DNA from: Glaciihabitans sp. INWT7
Lineage (GTDB): Bacteria > Actinomycetota > Actinomycetes > Actinomycetales > Microbacteriaceae
DNA: 64,000 bases
Assembly: GCF_014217685.1 (NCBI RefSeq)
Contig: NZ_CP043654.1
Coordinates: forward strand, 62,001 to 126,000
Direction of reading: 5' to 3'
The notes under the pieces are model-generated. The model was not told the DNA's origin, did not search any database, and was given only the letters and a program-made list of their open reading frames with translations. The position numbers and the translations under genes were made by a program. The stretch's first letter is position 1. Every line of letters begins with the position of its first letter. Of the stretch, positions 44,700 to 52,388 are shown in pieces.

Positions 44700-44794
44700 C
44701 ACAAAATAAGACCGGCAGCGCCGCCCGCGTGCCTTTCGGCCAGACTCCCAGCACCCCCGAGCTGAACGTCTTTCGCGGGGAACGGCGCTGCCGG
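44700..44794 (-). terminator. Structured terminator with long internal region
   Basis: Outer arms CCGGCAGCGCCG and CGGCGCTGCCGG form a 12-bp stem, followed by TCTTATTTTG. The 59-base interior contains further pairing (GGCCGAAAGGC-type hairpin and a CGCG pair), so this may be more than a simple terminator, for instance a structured RNA. Confidence 0.65.
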
Positions 44795-44815
44795 CCTAGC
44801 CCCTTGAGGCGCTTT

Positions 44816-44841
44816 TCAGCGCCACAAATTAGACATGCGGC
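44816..44841 (-). promoter_or_regulatory. Class B element with MSNLWR leader ORF
   Basis: GCCGC then ATG TCT AAT TTG TGG CGC TGA (44836-44816). It overlaps the last codons and stop of the Sel1 gene, and the leader stop lies in the loop of a perfect hairpin (GGCGCT, GAAA, AGCGCC at 44808-44823). Confidence 0.5.
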
Positions 44842-45353
44842 ACATTTGACGGCAACCGGCTCTTCCTGTACCAAGTGAGTGCCCTGGACAGATGCGCCCG
44901 TTTCAGGTGCAGGCCGGCGGTCTTGCGCATCGCATCGCGATCACCGGCTTCCGCCGCTCGGGTGTACCAGGAAAGGGCCAGTTCCATATCGCCTGCAGAA
45001 ACAGCTCGATTGCCCATGTTGTACATCGCATCGCGGTGCCCCAGGTCGGCGGCCTTGCCGAGCCATTCGTTCGACGACGTTTCTTCCCCGAGCGCCAGGA
45101 GCACCATCGCGAGCCGGAACGTCCCGTACGGGTCTCCCGTCTCGGCGGCCTTTCCGTACCAGATCACCGCTTCCAGGAAGGCACCTCGCATCTCCGCGAA
45201 CGCGGCAATGTCCAACATCGAGTCAGAGTCGCCGGCCTCTGCCGCAATCGACCAGAACTTCACGGCGGCCGCCGTGTCGCCGTTGTCCCAGTTCACCTGA
45301 GCCATAGTTCTCGCGAGCATGGCGGAGGCCCTGGTCAAGTCGGAGTCAGTCAT
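44829..45353 (-). CDS. Sel1-like repeat protein
   Basis: A 174-residue soluble protein built of four to five Sel1/TPR-like repeats (AAVKFWSIAAEAGDSDSMLD, EAVIWYGKAAETGDPYGTFR, SNEWLGKAADLGHRDAMYNM, LALSWYTRAAEAGDRDAMRK). Such repeats form alpha-solenoids for protein-protein contacts. Its last codons are part of a class B element. Partner unknown. Confidence 0.85.
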   Translation of the reverse strand: MTDSDLTRASAMLARTMAQVNWDNGDTAAAVKFWSIAAEAGDSDSMLDIAAFAEMRGAFLEAVIWYGKAAETGDPYGTFRLAMVLLALGEETSSNEWLGKAADLGHRDAMYNMGNRAVSAGDMELALSWYTRAAEAGDRDAMRKTAGLHLKRAHLSRALTWYRKSRLPSNVPHV

Positions 45354-45411
45354 GGAACGAAACCTACCGCGGCTCGCCCGCTCGCTGCGGAATCCGGCTC
45401 CCCAAACACAC

Positions 45412-46413
45412 CTATCGGGTCGCCGAAACCGCAGCTTTCCGTGCAGCGATCGTGTGGTCGATAACGGTCAGAAGAGCGTCCTTGTGCTTGCTCGGGCAGC
45501 GGTGAACAGCTCCTCCGACGTTGAACCTGTGGCACTTCGCGCACTCGACCACGTCAGCCGTGGTCGTCCCCTTGATCAGACGGTTGTAGGCCTGGCCGAT
45601 GGAGTTCGAGTTAGCGAACGCTCGAACACGCGCGGCCGTCGCCTTGTACCCGTACGTCCGGTTGCCGATCTTCACCGCGAGCACACCGCGGGTCTTGTCG
45701 TAACCGGCACCGGTGACGAACGTGTCATGCGGGCTCTGCTCGATAACCTGGCCGGCGGAAGCGATCCGGTCGGCGCGACGCTGCAGCAAGTCGCCGGCAT
45801 CGCGAAGCGCCGTCGACGGGCGGCGGGACTCGAGCACAGCGCTGACCGCCTCGGACACCTGGGCTGCGGCGCCATCGGGGAAGTTCAGACCCTGGCACGA
45901 CCACTCGCCCGGACCGTTCTGAGTCACTCGAACCCAGCCGGAGATGTCCCCGCCGTCGAACGTGCCGGTGACAGGCACATCGAAAGTCGAACCGGTCTCC
46001 TTGGCGTAGCGCTTGATCGACGTTGCCGAAGGCATCCGGATGGTCACTTCTTCGCCGGAGTAAGACATCCGGTGGGTGTGTCGGCTTCCCGACAAGGCGC
46101 GACCGTCGGTGGAAGCGGGAGTGAAATCATCCGGCATCTGAGGGTAGCCTGTGGCGTCCGGACGGTACTCTGCCCGGACGAAGTGTGAAGTCCACCAGGT
46201 GTTGACCTGCGCGGTGGTGGTTCCGGAACGCTCGGCCTTGCCGGAGACTGCAGGGATGAAGCCGGCGTCCAGCAGGGCGGCGTGGCGCTGCTCGCGCTGT
46301 GCAGCGGTCATGCCGTCGGCGGTGAGTGCGGTCTCGGGGGCGGATTGTGCCTTGTCGATGAACTGCCCGAGCACGGCATCGCGTGGGTGGGTGAGAGTGT
46401 CGAAGGTCGTCAT
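45412..46413 (-). CDS. HPR-tag protein 5 with KTSC-like and zinc-binding segments
   Basis: A 333-residue protein with tag THPRDAVLGQFIDKAQSAPE. A middle region (YSGEEVTIRMPSATSIKRYA ... GWVRVTQNGPGEWSCQGLNF) is unknown. Residues 230-280 (YDKTRGVLAVKIGNRTYGYK, then VRAFANSNSIGQAYNRLIKG) match the pattern of KTSC-type domains. At the end, VECAKCHRFNVGG and HRCPSKH form a likely zinc site (C-x2-C ... H-x-C). KTSC domains accompany phage and nucleic-acid proteins. Start has no Shine-Dalgarno; a class A element precedes it. Confidence 0.8.
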   Translation of the reverse strand: MTTFDTLTHPRDAVLGQFIDKAQSAPETALTADGMTAAQREQRHAALLDAGFIPAVSGKAERSGTTTAQVNTWWTSHFVRAEYRPDATGYPQMPDDFTPASTDGRALSGSRHTHRMSYSGEEVTIRMPSATSIKRYAKETGSTFDVPVTGTFDGGDISGWVRVTQNGPGEWSCQGLNFPDGAAAQVSEAVSAVLESRRPSTALRDAGDLLQRRADRIASAGQVIEQSPHDTFVTGAGYDKTRGVLAVKIGNRTYGYKATAARVRAFANSNSIGQAYNRLIKGTTTADVVECAKCHRFNVGGAVHRCPSKHKDALLTVIDHTIAARKAAVSATR

Positions 46414-46419
46414 GGAGAC

Positions 46420-46432
46420 CTACGTGTGCGGC
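46420..46432 (-). promoter_or_regulatory. Class A element at HPR-tag gene 5
   Basis: GCCGCACACGTAG, 6 bases before ATG 46413. Confidence 0.65.
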
Positions 46433-46583
46433 GGCTGTTCGGACCGTCACAGTCGGGTGTCCAAGGGTCAGGCGGCCGCAGTGCTGGACGGCAAGCTGAA
46501 TCCGACGCCCATGCATGAGAATCGGAACCCCCGCAAAGGCGAGGAAGTTACGAACGGATCGCATGTACAAATCCTCGGAACAC

Positions 46584-46599
46584 CCCCGTCACGACGGGG
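46584..46599 (-). terminator. Hairpin after the 46.6-kb hypothetical gene
   Basis: CCCCGTC and GACGGGG arms with a two-base loop, 10 bases after the stop; weak T-run. Confidence 0.45.
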
Positions 46600-46608
46600 A
46601 AACGCCGA

Positions 46609-47157
46609 TCAGATGTCGGCGTTGACGAACAACTCGACGAACCCGAACTTCTGCAGCGACTCCAAATACGTCCGCTCGTTCGACGGGTCGAAATACTCCA
46701 CGTTGCCCGTGATGAGGGTGTACGCGGTGAACGGCGCGTAGTCGGTCGTCAGCAACAGCAGCGGCACGGGGTTGTCCCAGTTGCCGCCGAAGTCAGAACC
46801 GTCGACAAGGCCGGTGCCGCGAGGGGTGAGAAGCGCTGTGAGGATCGTCTCGGTGGACGTTTCGGGATCGAACTCACCACTCTCCGTCATCTCGGCGAGC
46901 ACGACAGCCTGCGACTGTGCGGCGATCGACGAAGCGGAGTCCACGCGTGTGAGGAACGCGAGCACGTCGCCTTCCTCGTCGTCGGCGAAAGCGTCGTAGC
47001 CCTCGATGACATGCGCGACGAGCTCGGTGAGCGAGTCAGCGTAGATCGTCTCGTCTGCGACGAGCAGCGCGTACGGCCAGGAGGCGCCGTCCTCGCGGAT
47101 CGGCGAAGGCGTGATCGTGGTCGTTTGGTTGGTCTCAACTGCGGTTGCCAAGGGCAT
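46609..47157 (-). CDS. Hypothetical acidic protein
   Basis: A 182-residue soluble protein from ATG 47157 (ELVAHVIEGYDAFADDEEGD, LLTTDYAPFTAYTLITGNVE). No recognised domain and no tag. A GCCGCGC-ATG element opens an out-of-frame reading frame 45 bases upstream. Confidence 0.7.
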   Translation of the reverse strand: MPLATAVETNQTTTITPSPIREDGASWPYALLVADETIYADSLTELVAHVIEGYDAFADDEEGDVLAFLTRVDSASSIAAQSQAVVLAEMTESGEFDPETSTETILTALLTPRGTGLVDGSDFGGNWDNPVPLLLLTTDYAPFTAYTLITGNVEYFDPSNERTYLESLQKFGFVELFVNADI

Positions 47158-47200
47158 CTCGATTCTGTGCGCGCCGGTGTGGCGAGGATGGTCAGAGAGA

Positions 47201-47211
47201 ACATGCGCGGC
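47201..47211 (-). promoter_or_regulatory. Class B variant (GCCGCGCATG)
   Basis: GCCGCGC then ATG TTC TCT CTG; this frame is long and out of register with the gene at 47157, unlike the short leaders elsewhere. Confidence 0.4.
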
Positions 47212-47227
47212 GCCCCCGCGCGCCGCG

Positions 47228-47323
47228 CTACGCGGCGATCGGGGTGTCTTCCTCGGCCCTGCGACCGTCCTCGGCCAGCTGCTCACGAGTGGGGAACCAT
47301 CCTCGGATGTCGTCTTCGTACAT
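47228..47323 (-). CDS. Very small hypothetical protein
   Basis: A 31-residue acidic protein beginning MYEDDIRGWFPTREQLAEDG, with AAGGAG 6 bases before ATG 47323. In the same frame, the class B ATG at 47371 would extend it to 47 residues; the good Shine-Dalgarno favours the shorter form. Function unknown; it lies between the FtsK-like gene and the next hypothetical gene. Confidence 0.55.
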   Translation of the reverse strand: MYEDDIRGWFPTREQLAEDGRRAEEDTPIAA

Positions 47324-47365
47324 GTCGTGCTCCTTCGGTAGTGCGTCGGGGGTCCGTTGCAAATA

Positions 47366-47376
47366 AGACATGCGGC
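47366..47376 (-). promoter_or_regulatory. Class B element after the FtsK-like gene
   Basis: GCCGC then ATG TCT TAT TTG, in frame with the very small protein gene, 11 bases after the FtsK-like stop. Confidence 0.5.
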
Positions 47377-47387
47377 GGGTCTGCTGG

Positions 47388-49103
47388 CTACTCGCTGGCC
47401 GCGGCCGCTCGCTTCGCGGCTTGCTCCTGCACTTTGAGCTCATGACCGGCAGCAGCAGCGCCGCGAAGACGTGGCTCGTCCCGTTCGGAAGACTCGCCGA
47501 ACCCTCCGTTGTCGTATCGGGACTTCGGGCGGGGTCCGTCATCGTCGCTGTCGAGGCGCGGAGCGAACTTGTCGATCTGCGCCGAAGTCGGGGACGGACG
47601 GGAGGTCGTCGGGATGTGGAGTTCGGACAACGCCTCCTTGTAGGCCGCGGTGGTCGCGAAGTAGGCCTTGTAGATGAACGGTTCGGAACCTTCGAGCTCA
47701 GCAGCACCGGTGCCTTTCGCTACCTTGGCGTCGGCGCGGATGTTCGACGGCACGTTCGGGACTGCGGTCTCGTCGTTGAACGACTGGGTGCGCTGCGATT
47801 TTGACGGGTTCTGGCCTTGAAGAATCTTGTGGCCGATCTTTCCCTTCAAGCTCGGGCCGATGCCCGTGTTGTTGTTGGTGATCTGAGTGGAGAGCACCAT
47901 GCGCATGCCGACGAAGCGCTGCTGGCTGATGATTTTCGTGATGTAGGAGCTGAGGGCCGCCTTCAACAGGTTCTCCTCAGCGACCTCCATCGCCAGCGGG
48001 TGGTCCTTCGGGATCCCCGCGGGGATCTTGTCCGCAACCAGGAGGCCGGATACCTCGTCGACGATGATGAGGACCGGCTTGAACTGCTGCCCCGCGGGCA
48101 TGTCAAGCCAGTTGGTGTGCCCCGAGGCGCCGAGCACCTCAGCGCGGCGCTGCCCCTCTTCGTACACGAGGGCGAGCGCGGTGACCGCGCCGGCGAGGCT
48201 GTCGCAACCCCAGCCGGAGTCCCGAACGAAAGGCTTCACCCAGTTGAAGTCGACCGCCTTCTCTGGCAGGTCGCAGACCACCAGCTCGGAACCGGAAGCG
48301 AGCGCACCAGCAATCAGAGCATTCAGCGTGACGGACTTTCCGGCACCAGGGGTACCTGCCACCATGGCGAAGGCCTGAGACACCCAGTCGATCGAAGCCA
48401 CCGCGCCGGTCGCCTGTCCGGGCGCGGGGAGTTTCATCCCAAATGGGAGCAGGTCTCGAGGGGTCTTCCGAAGGCCTGCAAGAGGATAGCCGATTGCGGA
48501 AGGGAAGGTCGGCGGGTCGCTGGGGATGATGGAAGCGGTGAGCTTCTGTGGGTTCGTCTGGATGTACCAACCTTCGCGGCCGATGTCCGTCTCCACGGTC
48601 GCCTGCAGCTTCTCGTCATGCTTCGACGAAGAGTATTTGTTGCCGGGCAACTCAATGTCGAAGCCGCCGTCGCTTCGAGTCTTGATCTGAACTTCCCACG
48701 GCTTCACACCGAGAACCTGAGCAATAGCGCCCCGAGCACGGACGGTGCTGTCAGCCATTCGCTGCAGGCTCGCAACACCGAGAAAGGGTTCGAACCTGGT
48801 CAAGCGGTAGCCAGGGTAGTCGGACTCCAGCTTCGCCGCGATCTTGTCTCCGTCGGCTGGTTTCGTGTCCCGCCTCAGGCCGATGTCTTTCGTGTCCGCG
48901 TTGGTTCCGACGTCGACCATCTCGGTGATCGTTGTCTGCCGTGATGCCGTGACGCTGTTGTCGCCGGTGTTCATGTGCTCGACGACCCAGCCTTCGCCGA
49001 GAGTATCCACGACCCACTTCTCGAGAATCTTGGCGTGCTTCGCGCCGTCGAAGTTCGCCGGGAGCTTCAGTGTGTGGGTTTCAATCTTCTTCGCCATATC
49101 CAT
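47388..49103 (-). CDS. FtsK/TraB-type DNA translocase
   Basis: About 571 residues. The first 230 are a recruitment domain with no transmembrane segment; the FtsK motor follows with Walker A GTPGAGKSVTLNAL (near residue 250), DLPEKAVDFNW and Walker B PVLIIVDEVSGLL, then FVGMRMVLSTQITNN (sensor). The C-terminus is a charged tail. In actinobacteria such proteins pump double-stranded plasmid DNA during conjugation (TraB) or act in segregation. The start is ATG 49103 or ATG 49097, both just after a class B element and without Shine-Dalgarno. Confidence 0.85.
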   Translation of the reverse strand: MDMAKKIETHTLKLPANFDGAKHAKILEKWVVDTLGEGWVVEHMNTGDNSVTASRQTTITEMVDVGTNADTKDIGLRRDTKPADGDKIAAKLESDYPGYRLTRFEPFLGVASLQRMADSTVRARGAIAQVLGVKPWEVQIKTRSDGGFDIELPGNKYSSSKHDEKLQATVETDIGREGWYIQTNPQKLTASIIPSDPPTFPSAIGYPLAGLRKTPRDLLPFGMKLPAPGQATGAVASIDWVSQAFAMVAGTPGAGKSVTLNALIAGALASGSELVVCDLPEKAVDFNWVKPFVRDSGWGCDSLAGAVTALALVYEEGQRRAEVLGASGHTNWLDMPAGQQFKPVLIIVDEVSGLLVADKIPAGIPKDHPLAMEVAEENLLKAALSSYITKIISQQRFVGMRMVLSTQITNNNTGIGPSLKGKIGHKILQGQNPSKSQRTQSFNDETAVPNVPSNIRADAKVAKGTGAAELEGSEPFIYKAYFATTAAYKEALSELHIPTTSRPSPTSAQIDKFAPRLDSDDDGPRPKSRYDNGGFGESSERDEPRLRGAAAAGHELKVQEQAAKRAAAASE

Positions 49104-49105
49104 GA

Positions 49106-49115
49106 GACATGCGGC
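49106..49115 (-). promoter_or_regulatory. Class B element at the FtsK-like gene
   Basis: GCCGC then ATG TCT; the leader frame (49110-49081, 9 residues) overlaps the main start out of frame, and the main ATG 49103 follows 4 bases after the TCT-containing block. Confidence 0.6.
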
Positions 49116-49128
49116 GAGAGCACGAAAA

Positions 49129-49157
49129 TGCGGGCCCGGGAAGTTCCCGGGCCCGCA
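49129..49157 (-). terminator. Strong terminator of HPR-tag gene 6
   Basis: TGCGGGCCCGGGA and TCCCGGGCCCGCA form a 13-bp stem with a 3-base loop followed by TTTTCG. It ends only 13 bases before the next class B element, leaving little room for a normal promoter. Confidence 0.85.
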
Positions 49158-49165
49158 CTGATCGT

Positions 49166-50050
49166 TTACTTGCCGAGGGCCTGCCGGTAGCCGGCCGCGC
49201 GATCGGAGGGGAGGTGCCACGACTGGTTGAACGTGAGGGAGTTCGGGGCGAAGTCGCGAAGCCGTCCGGACTTCCGCTCGAGCTCCTTCATGTAGAAGCT
49301 TCCCGTCTCCGAAGTCAGCAGACCCGCGTCGTCAGGGGCCCAGAAGTAGCCGTTGACGATGTCGCTGTCCGACTGGACATCGGTGGCGAAGAACATGCAC
49401 CCGGGCTCGCGACCGTTGCCGAAGTCTGGCCCGTCGATGAGGTACGCGGCCGCGATCGTGTCGACGGGTCCTGCTTCATCGTCGTACTCCGGGATCCCGT
49501 CGAACGTCGCGGGCACGGTGACGGGAACGACGGCCGCCTTCGACTGGAAATCGGCTGCCAGCTGGTCCTGCTTGCCGTAGCCCGAGACGGCTCCGAGGAG
49601 CTTCAGCTTCTCGGTCGGGTAGTAGCGGGTCTTCGATCCCTTGAGGAAGAGGACGGTCTTCCCGCCAACGACACTGGCGGTTCCCTCGATCGCTTCGACC
49701 TGGTTGATGCGGTCGACCAGAACGGTCACCTTGCCGTTTTCCGAGGCGATGGTGTCGAGGACCCGTCGCGCGTCGTCCTTCTCGTCTTCCGTGTACAGCC
49801 GGATGGCCGCCCCGATGCGGGTGTTCACGTGCGGTGCCCCGCCGACGTGGATGATCATCCTCTCGCCGGGGACGATCGAAGGGTAGGTCTGCTCCGAGTG
49901 GATGTTGTGGTGGCCGTTCTTGTAGCCCTTCCGGGCGACGAAGACGTCCTCGGCGGACGCGGCGGTGAGTTCCGCTTCCGGTGCCGACTGGGGCTTGTCG
50001 GTGAAAGTGCCGTCGGCGATGCGTGGGTGAAGGAGATTGTCGGTGGTCAT
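49166..50050 (-). CDS. HPR-tag protein 6
   Basis: A 294-residue protein from ATG 50050 with tag LLHPRIADGTFTDKPQSAPE. The remainder (ERMIIHVGGAPHVNTRIGAA, KVTVLVDRINQVEAIEGTAS and KTRYYPTEKLKLLGAVSGYG) looks like a folded alpha/beta domain but is not recognised. A three-residue leader (ATG TCT GCA TGA) overlaps its start codon. It is followed by a strong terminator. Confidence 0.8.
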   Translation of the reverse strand: MTTDNLLHPRIADGTFTDKPQSAPEAELTAASAEDVFVARKGYKNGHHNIHSEQTYPSIVPGERMIIHVGGAPHVNTRIGAAIRLYTEDEKDDARRVLDTIASENGKVTVLVDRINQVEAIEGTASVVGGKTVLFLKGSKTRYYPTEKLKLLGAVSGYGKQDQLAADFQSKAAVVPVTVPATFDGIPEYDDEAGPVDTIAAAYLIDGPDFGNGREPGCMFFATDVQSDSDIVNGYFWAPDDAGLLTSETGSFYMKELERKSGRLRDFAPNSLTFNQSWHLPSDRAAGYRQALGK

Positions 50051-50069
50051 GCAGACATAGGTGTGTGGC
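50047..50069 (-). promoter_or_regulatory. Hybrid class A/B element with MSA leader ORF
   Basis: GCCACACACCTATG: the class A core runs into ATG TCT GCA TGA (50058-50047), whose stop overlaps the main ATG 50050 as ATGA. It links the two element classes. Confidence 0.7.
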
Positions 50070-50088
50070 TCTGCGGGGCCACGGTACT

Positions 50089-50142
50089 TCGAATGAGGAA
50101 CTGCCCCTGCCAGCATTCGAACGGGGACTGTTCCTCATTCGA
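50089..50142. repeat. Long inverted repeat upstream of HPR-tag gene 6
   Basis: TCGAATGAGGAACTGCCCC and its complement (one mismatch) face each other across a 15-base spacer. It can be a protein-binding palindrome or an RNA hairpin in the leader. Confidence 0.7.
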
Positions 50143-50152
50143 TAGATTGAAC

Positions 50153-50180
50153 GGAGGTGGAGAATCTGGGCACCACCTCC
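50153..50180 (-). terminator. Terminator-like hairpin after the BspA-type pilin gene
   Basis: GGAGGTGG and CCACCTCC arms with a 12-base loop, 8 bases after the stop of the 50.2-kb gene; modest T content follows. Confidence 0.55.
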
Positions 50181-50187
50181 GCCCGCC

Positions 50188-51663
50188 CTAGTGCCAGCCG
50201 CTGATGTCCTGGTTGAAGGCGTAAGCCCCTTGGAACATGCCCGTCCGGGTCGGACTCTGTGCGATGCTGAAATCCAGCGGCTGGTTGAATACGACCGCGT
50301 TGTAGAACATGTAGTCCATGATCTTCACGTTCTTTGTGTCGAAGTTCACCGGCTGGTTGAAGGCCGGTGCGTTCGCGAACATGGACCGCAGGGTGGTGAC
50401 GCTGCTCGTGTCGAAGTTCACCGGCTGGTTGAAGGCCGAGTCGTTGAAGAACATGCTGGACATGTCGACTACGTTCTTCGTGCTCGTGAACGTCAGCGGC
50501 GAATTGAATGCCTTGGCGGACTCGAACATGCTTCCCATCTTCGTTGCCTTGCTGGTGTTCAGAGAAACGGGCTGGTTGAATATGGTGTCCCCGTAGAACA
50601 TGCCCGACATGTCTGTGACATTCCCGGTGAAGAACTTCACCGGCGTGTTGAACTCGGGGTTCGAACCGAACGCGTTGTTCATCGACGTGATTGTGGATGG
50701 AACTTCACGGACCACCCCAATGTTCTGCGCTCGAGTGAACCCGTTGTCCAGGTACTGGGTCTGAGTCTCCCCCCAAACAGGCACGCCGGTGATGCAGATG
50801 GCTGACCAGTTGTAGTCCCAGTCACCCCAGGACTGGAAAGTTCCGCTGATGGTTATCGTCTTCGGACCCGGCGTGTCAGTGTATGCGTGGCTTGCGTACT
50901 CTGTCGCTGTGGAAGAGGTGCCATCACCCCAGTTGATGGTGGCGTTCATGTCTCCACGGAGCGGGAGAACGATGGTGTCACAAGTCTCGGAAAGCCCTTG
51001 GAAGTCAGTTGTGTTGCGGTTGACGATTGACGTATCCCACGTGCTGACCATGCGCGCAGCGGTGGTGTGAGGGGCTCCGTCCGCGGTGAGGTCCGCTACA
51101 GTTCCGCCGTCATTTCCGGTAGCTGGAAGTGCTCCGCCGCCCTGGTTCCCGCCGCTGATCGGCAGGAGACCGACCTGCGTGCGAATGTCGGTCGTGCACC
51201 CAAGCGTGGCGTCCGAGATGCTGGCATCCCAGGGGAGCGCCTCCGCCTGCGAGTCGGTCGAATAGTAGTCCGCTCCGGTGGCTGACCGGGACACTGCGAC
51301 GAAGCAGTTGAAGGCGCTGTCTGTTGCCACCGCGAGAGCGTCGGAATGGGGAAGGAGCTTCGCCGCGGTCAGTTCCGTTGCCGTCATGAACCCCTTGTGC
51401 GGGACCGCATCAGAACCCTTCACATACGCGACGGACTGGGCCGTCTTGACGGAGCTGAGAACCGATTTTGCTGCTTCGTTCTGCGACCACGGGATGACCG
51501 CGAAGACGGCGACGGCGATGACTCCGCCGATGATGCCGATGACGAGAACACCGACCATGATGCTGGCCAAGTCGATCGCGCCGGAAGCGGATCGAAGAGC
51601 CTGCCGGAAATCGGCAAGTCGCGGGCGACGGTGCCGGCGAACAGTGGGGAGGGAGCGACTCAC
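50188..51663 (-). CDS. Pilin-like protein with BspA/PARCEL-type repeats
   Basis: A 491-residue protein. A 30-residue basic leader ends SASG, followed by AIDLASIMVGVLVIGIIGGV, a type IV prepilin-like helix. After a linker, a PKD-like segment (INWGDGTSSTATEYASHAYT) precedes six 25-residue repeats of the type FNQPVNFDTSSVTTLRSMFA, ending AFNQDISGWH, the BspA/PARCEL surface repeat. Such repeats mediate adhesion. It is 13 kb from the pil operon, suggesting alternative tip subunits. Confidence 0.88.
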   Translation of the reverse strand: MSRSLPTVRRHRRPRLADFRQALRSASGAIDLASIMVGVLVIGIIGGVIAVAVFAVIPWSQNEAAKSVLSSVKTAQSVAYVKGSDAVPHKGFMTATELTAAKLLPHSDALAVATDSAFNCFVAVSRSATGADYYSTDSQAEALPWDASISDATLGCTTDIRTQVGLLPISGGNQGGGALPATGNDGGTVADLTADGAPHTTAARMVSTWDTSIVNRNTTDFQGLSETCDTIVLPLRGDMNATINWGDGTSSTATEYASHAYTDTPGPKTITISGTFQSWGDWDYNWSAICITGVPVWGETQTQYLDNGFTRAQNIGVVREVPSTITSMNNAFGSNPEFNTPVKFFTGNVTDMSGMFYGDTIFNQPVSLNTSKATKMGSMFESAKAFNSPLTFTSTKNVVDMSSMFFNDSAFNQPVNFDTSSVTTLRSMFANAPAFNQPVNFDTKNVKIMDYMFYNAVVFNQPLDFSIAQSPTRTGMFQGAYAFNQDISGWH

Positions 51664-51759
51664 GGGAAGTCCATTCGTTCAAGAGGAAAGAGCGCCAGGT
51701 AACGCTTCACCACATAGAGGGAAGGTGCCGCGCAAAAACTGCGAAGTGAGCTCAGGCGG

Positions 51760-52332
51760 CTAAACGTTCCAGTGGTAGTGCCCGCCGGCGTCTGGACCGT
51801 TCTTCCCGCAGACGTACGTCTTGCCAGCATCACCCAGCTCGGTTTGACCGAGGCTTTGGCATACGCGACCAGGCTGCACTGTCGGCGGCGGCGGCGGCGA
51901 GACCACGGGCGCGGCAGGGTCGCCGGCTGGACTGCCTGGCGGTGATTCGTGACTGAAAGGATCCGCCGGGACGCTTCTCGCCAACGCGACGCTGGCCTTG
52001 TCGGACTCGCTGATGATCCCAAGCACGGCGATCGATATCACCACCGTGCTGACGAAAGACAGGAGCAGGAACGCCACCAACGCCTGGAAGACACCGGCCA
52101 TCCGGCGCATCTCCGCGCGCTGATTGTCGGCTCGCCGACGAATCGTTACCCGAACCGGGATCCAGATTTCGTAGTAAGCCCGAGCAGCGTTCGGATCAGC
52201 ATAGAGACGTTGGGCGTGGAGTTGCTCAAGCTGCATGCCGAGGATGTCGCGGCGCGACTGGTAGAGGAGCGCGACACTGAATTCGCTGTACGTCGGCTTC
52301 GGCGGAGGCGGCTCGCGTGCGGTGCGCCCCAT
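51760..52332 (-). CDS. Single-TM protein with Pro-rich linker and small extracellular domain
   Basis: A 190-residue protein: a cytoplasmic region (residues 1-80), one transmembrane helix (ALVAFLLLSFVSTVVISIAV), a Ser/Pro stretch (VVSPPPPPTVQPG) and a C-terminal module with two Cys (RVCQSLGQTELGDAGKTYVC ... HYHWNV), similar to short secreted actinobacterial domains of unknown function. A class B element lies 60 bases upstream. Confidence 0.7.
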   Translation of the reverse strand: MGRTAREPPPPKPTYSEFSVALLYQSRRDILGMQLEQLHAQRLYADPNAARAYYEIWIPVRVTIRRRADNQRAEMRRMAGVFQALVAFLLLSFVSTVVISIAVLGIISESDKASVALARSVPADPFSHESPPGSPAGDPAAPVVSPPPPPTVQPGRVCQSLGQTELGDAGKTYVCGKNGPDAGGHYHWNV

Positions 52333-52388
52333 GGTGTCTTTTCGGCTCCGTCAATGTCGTGGACAGCCGCAACGACCGTCAGACAGTT

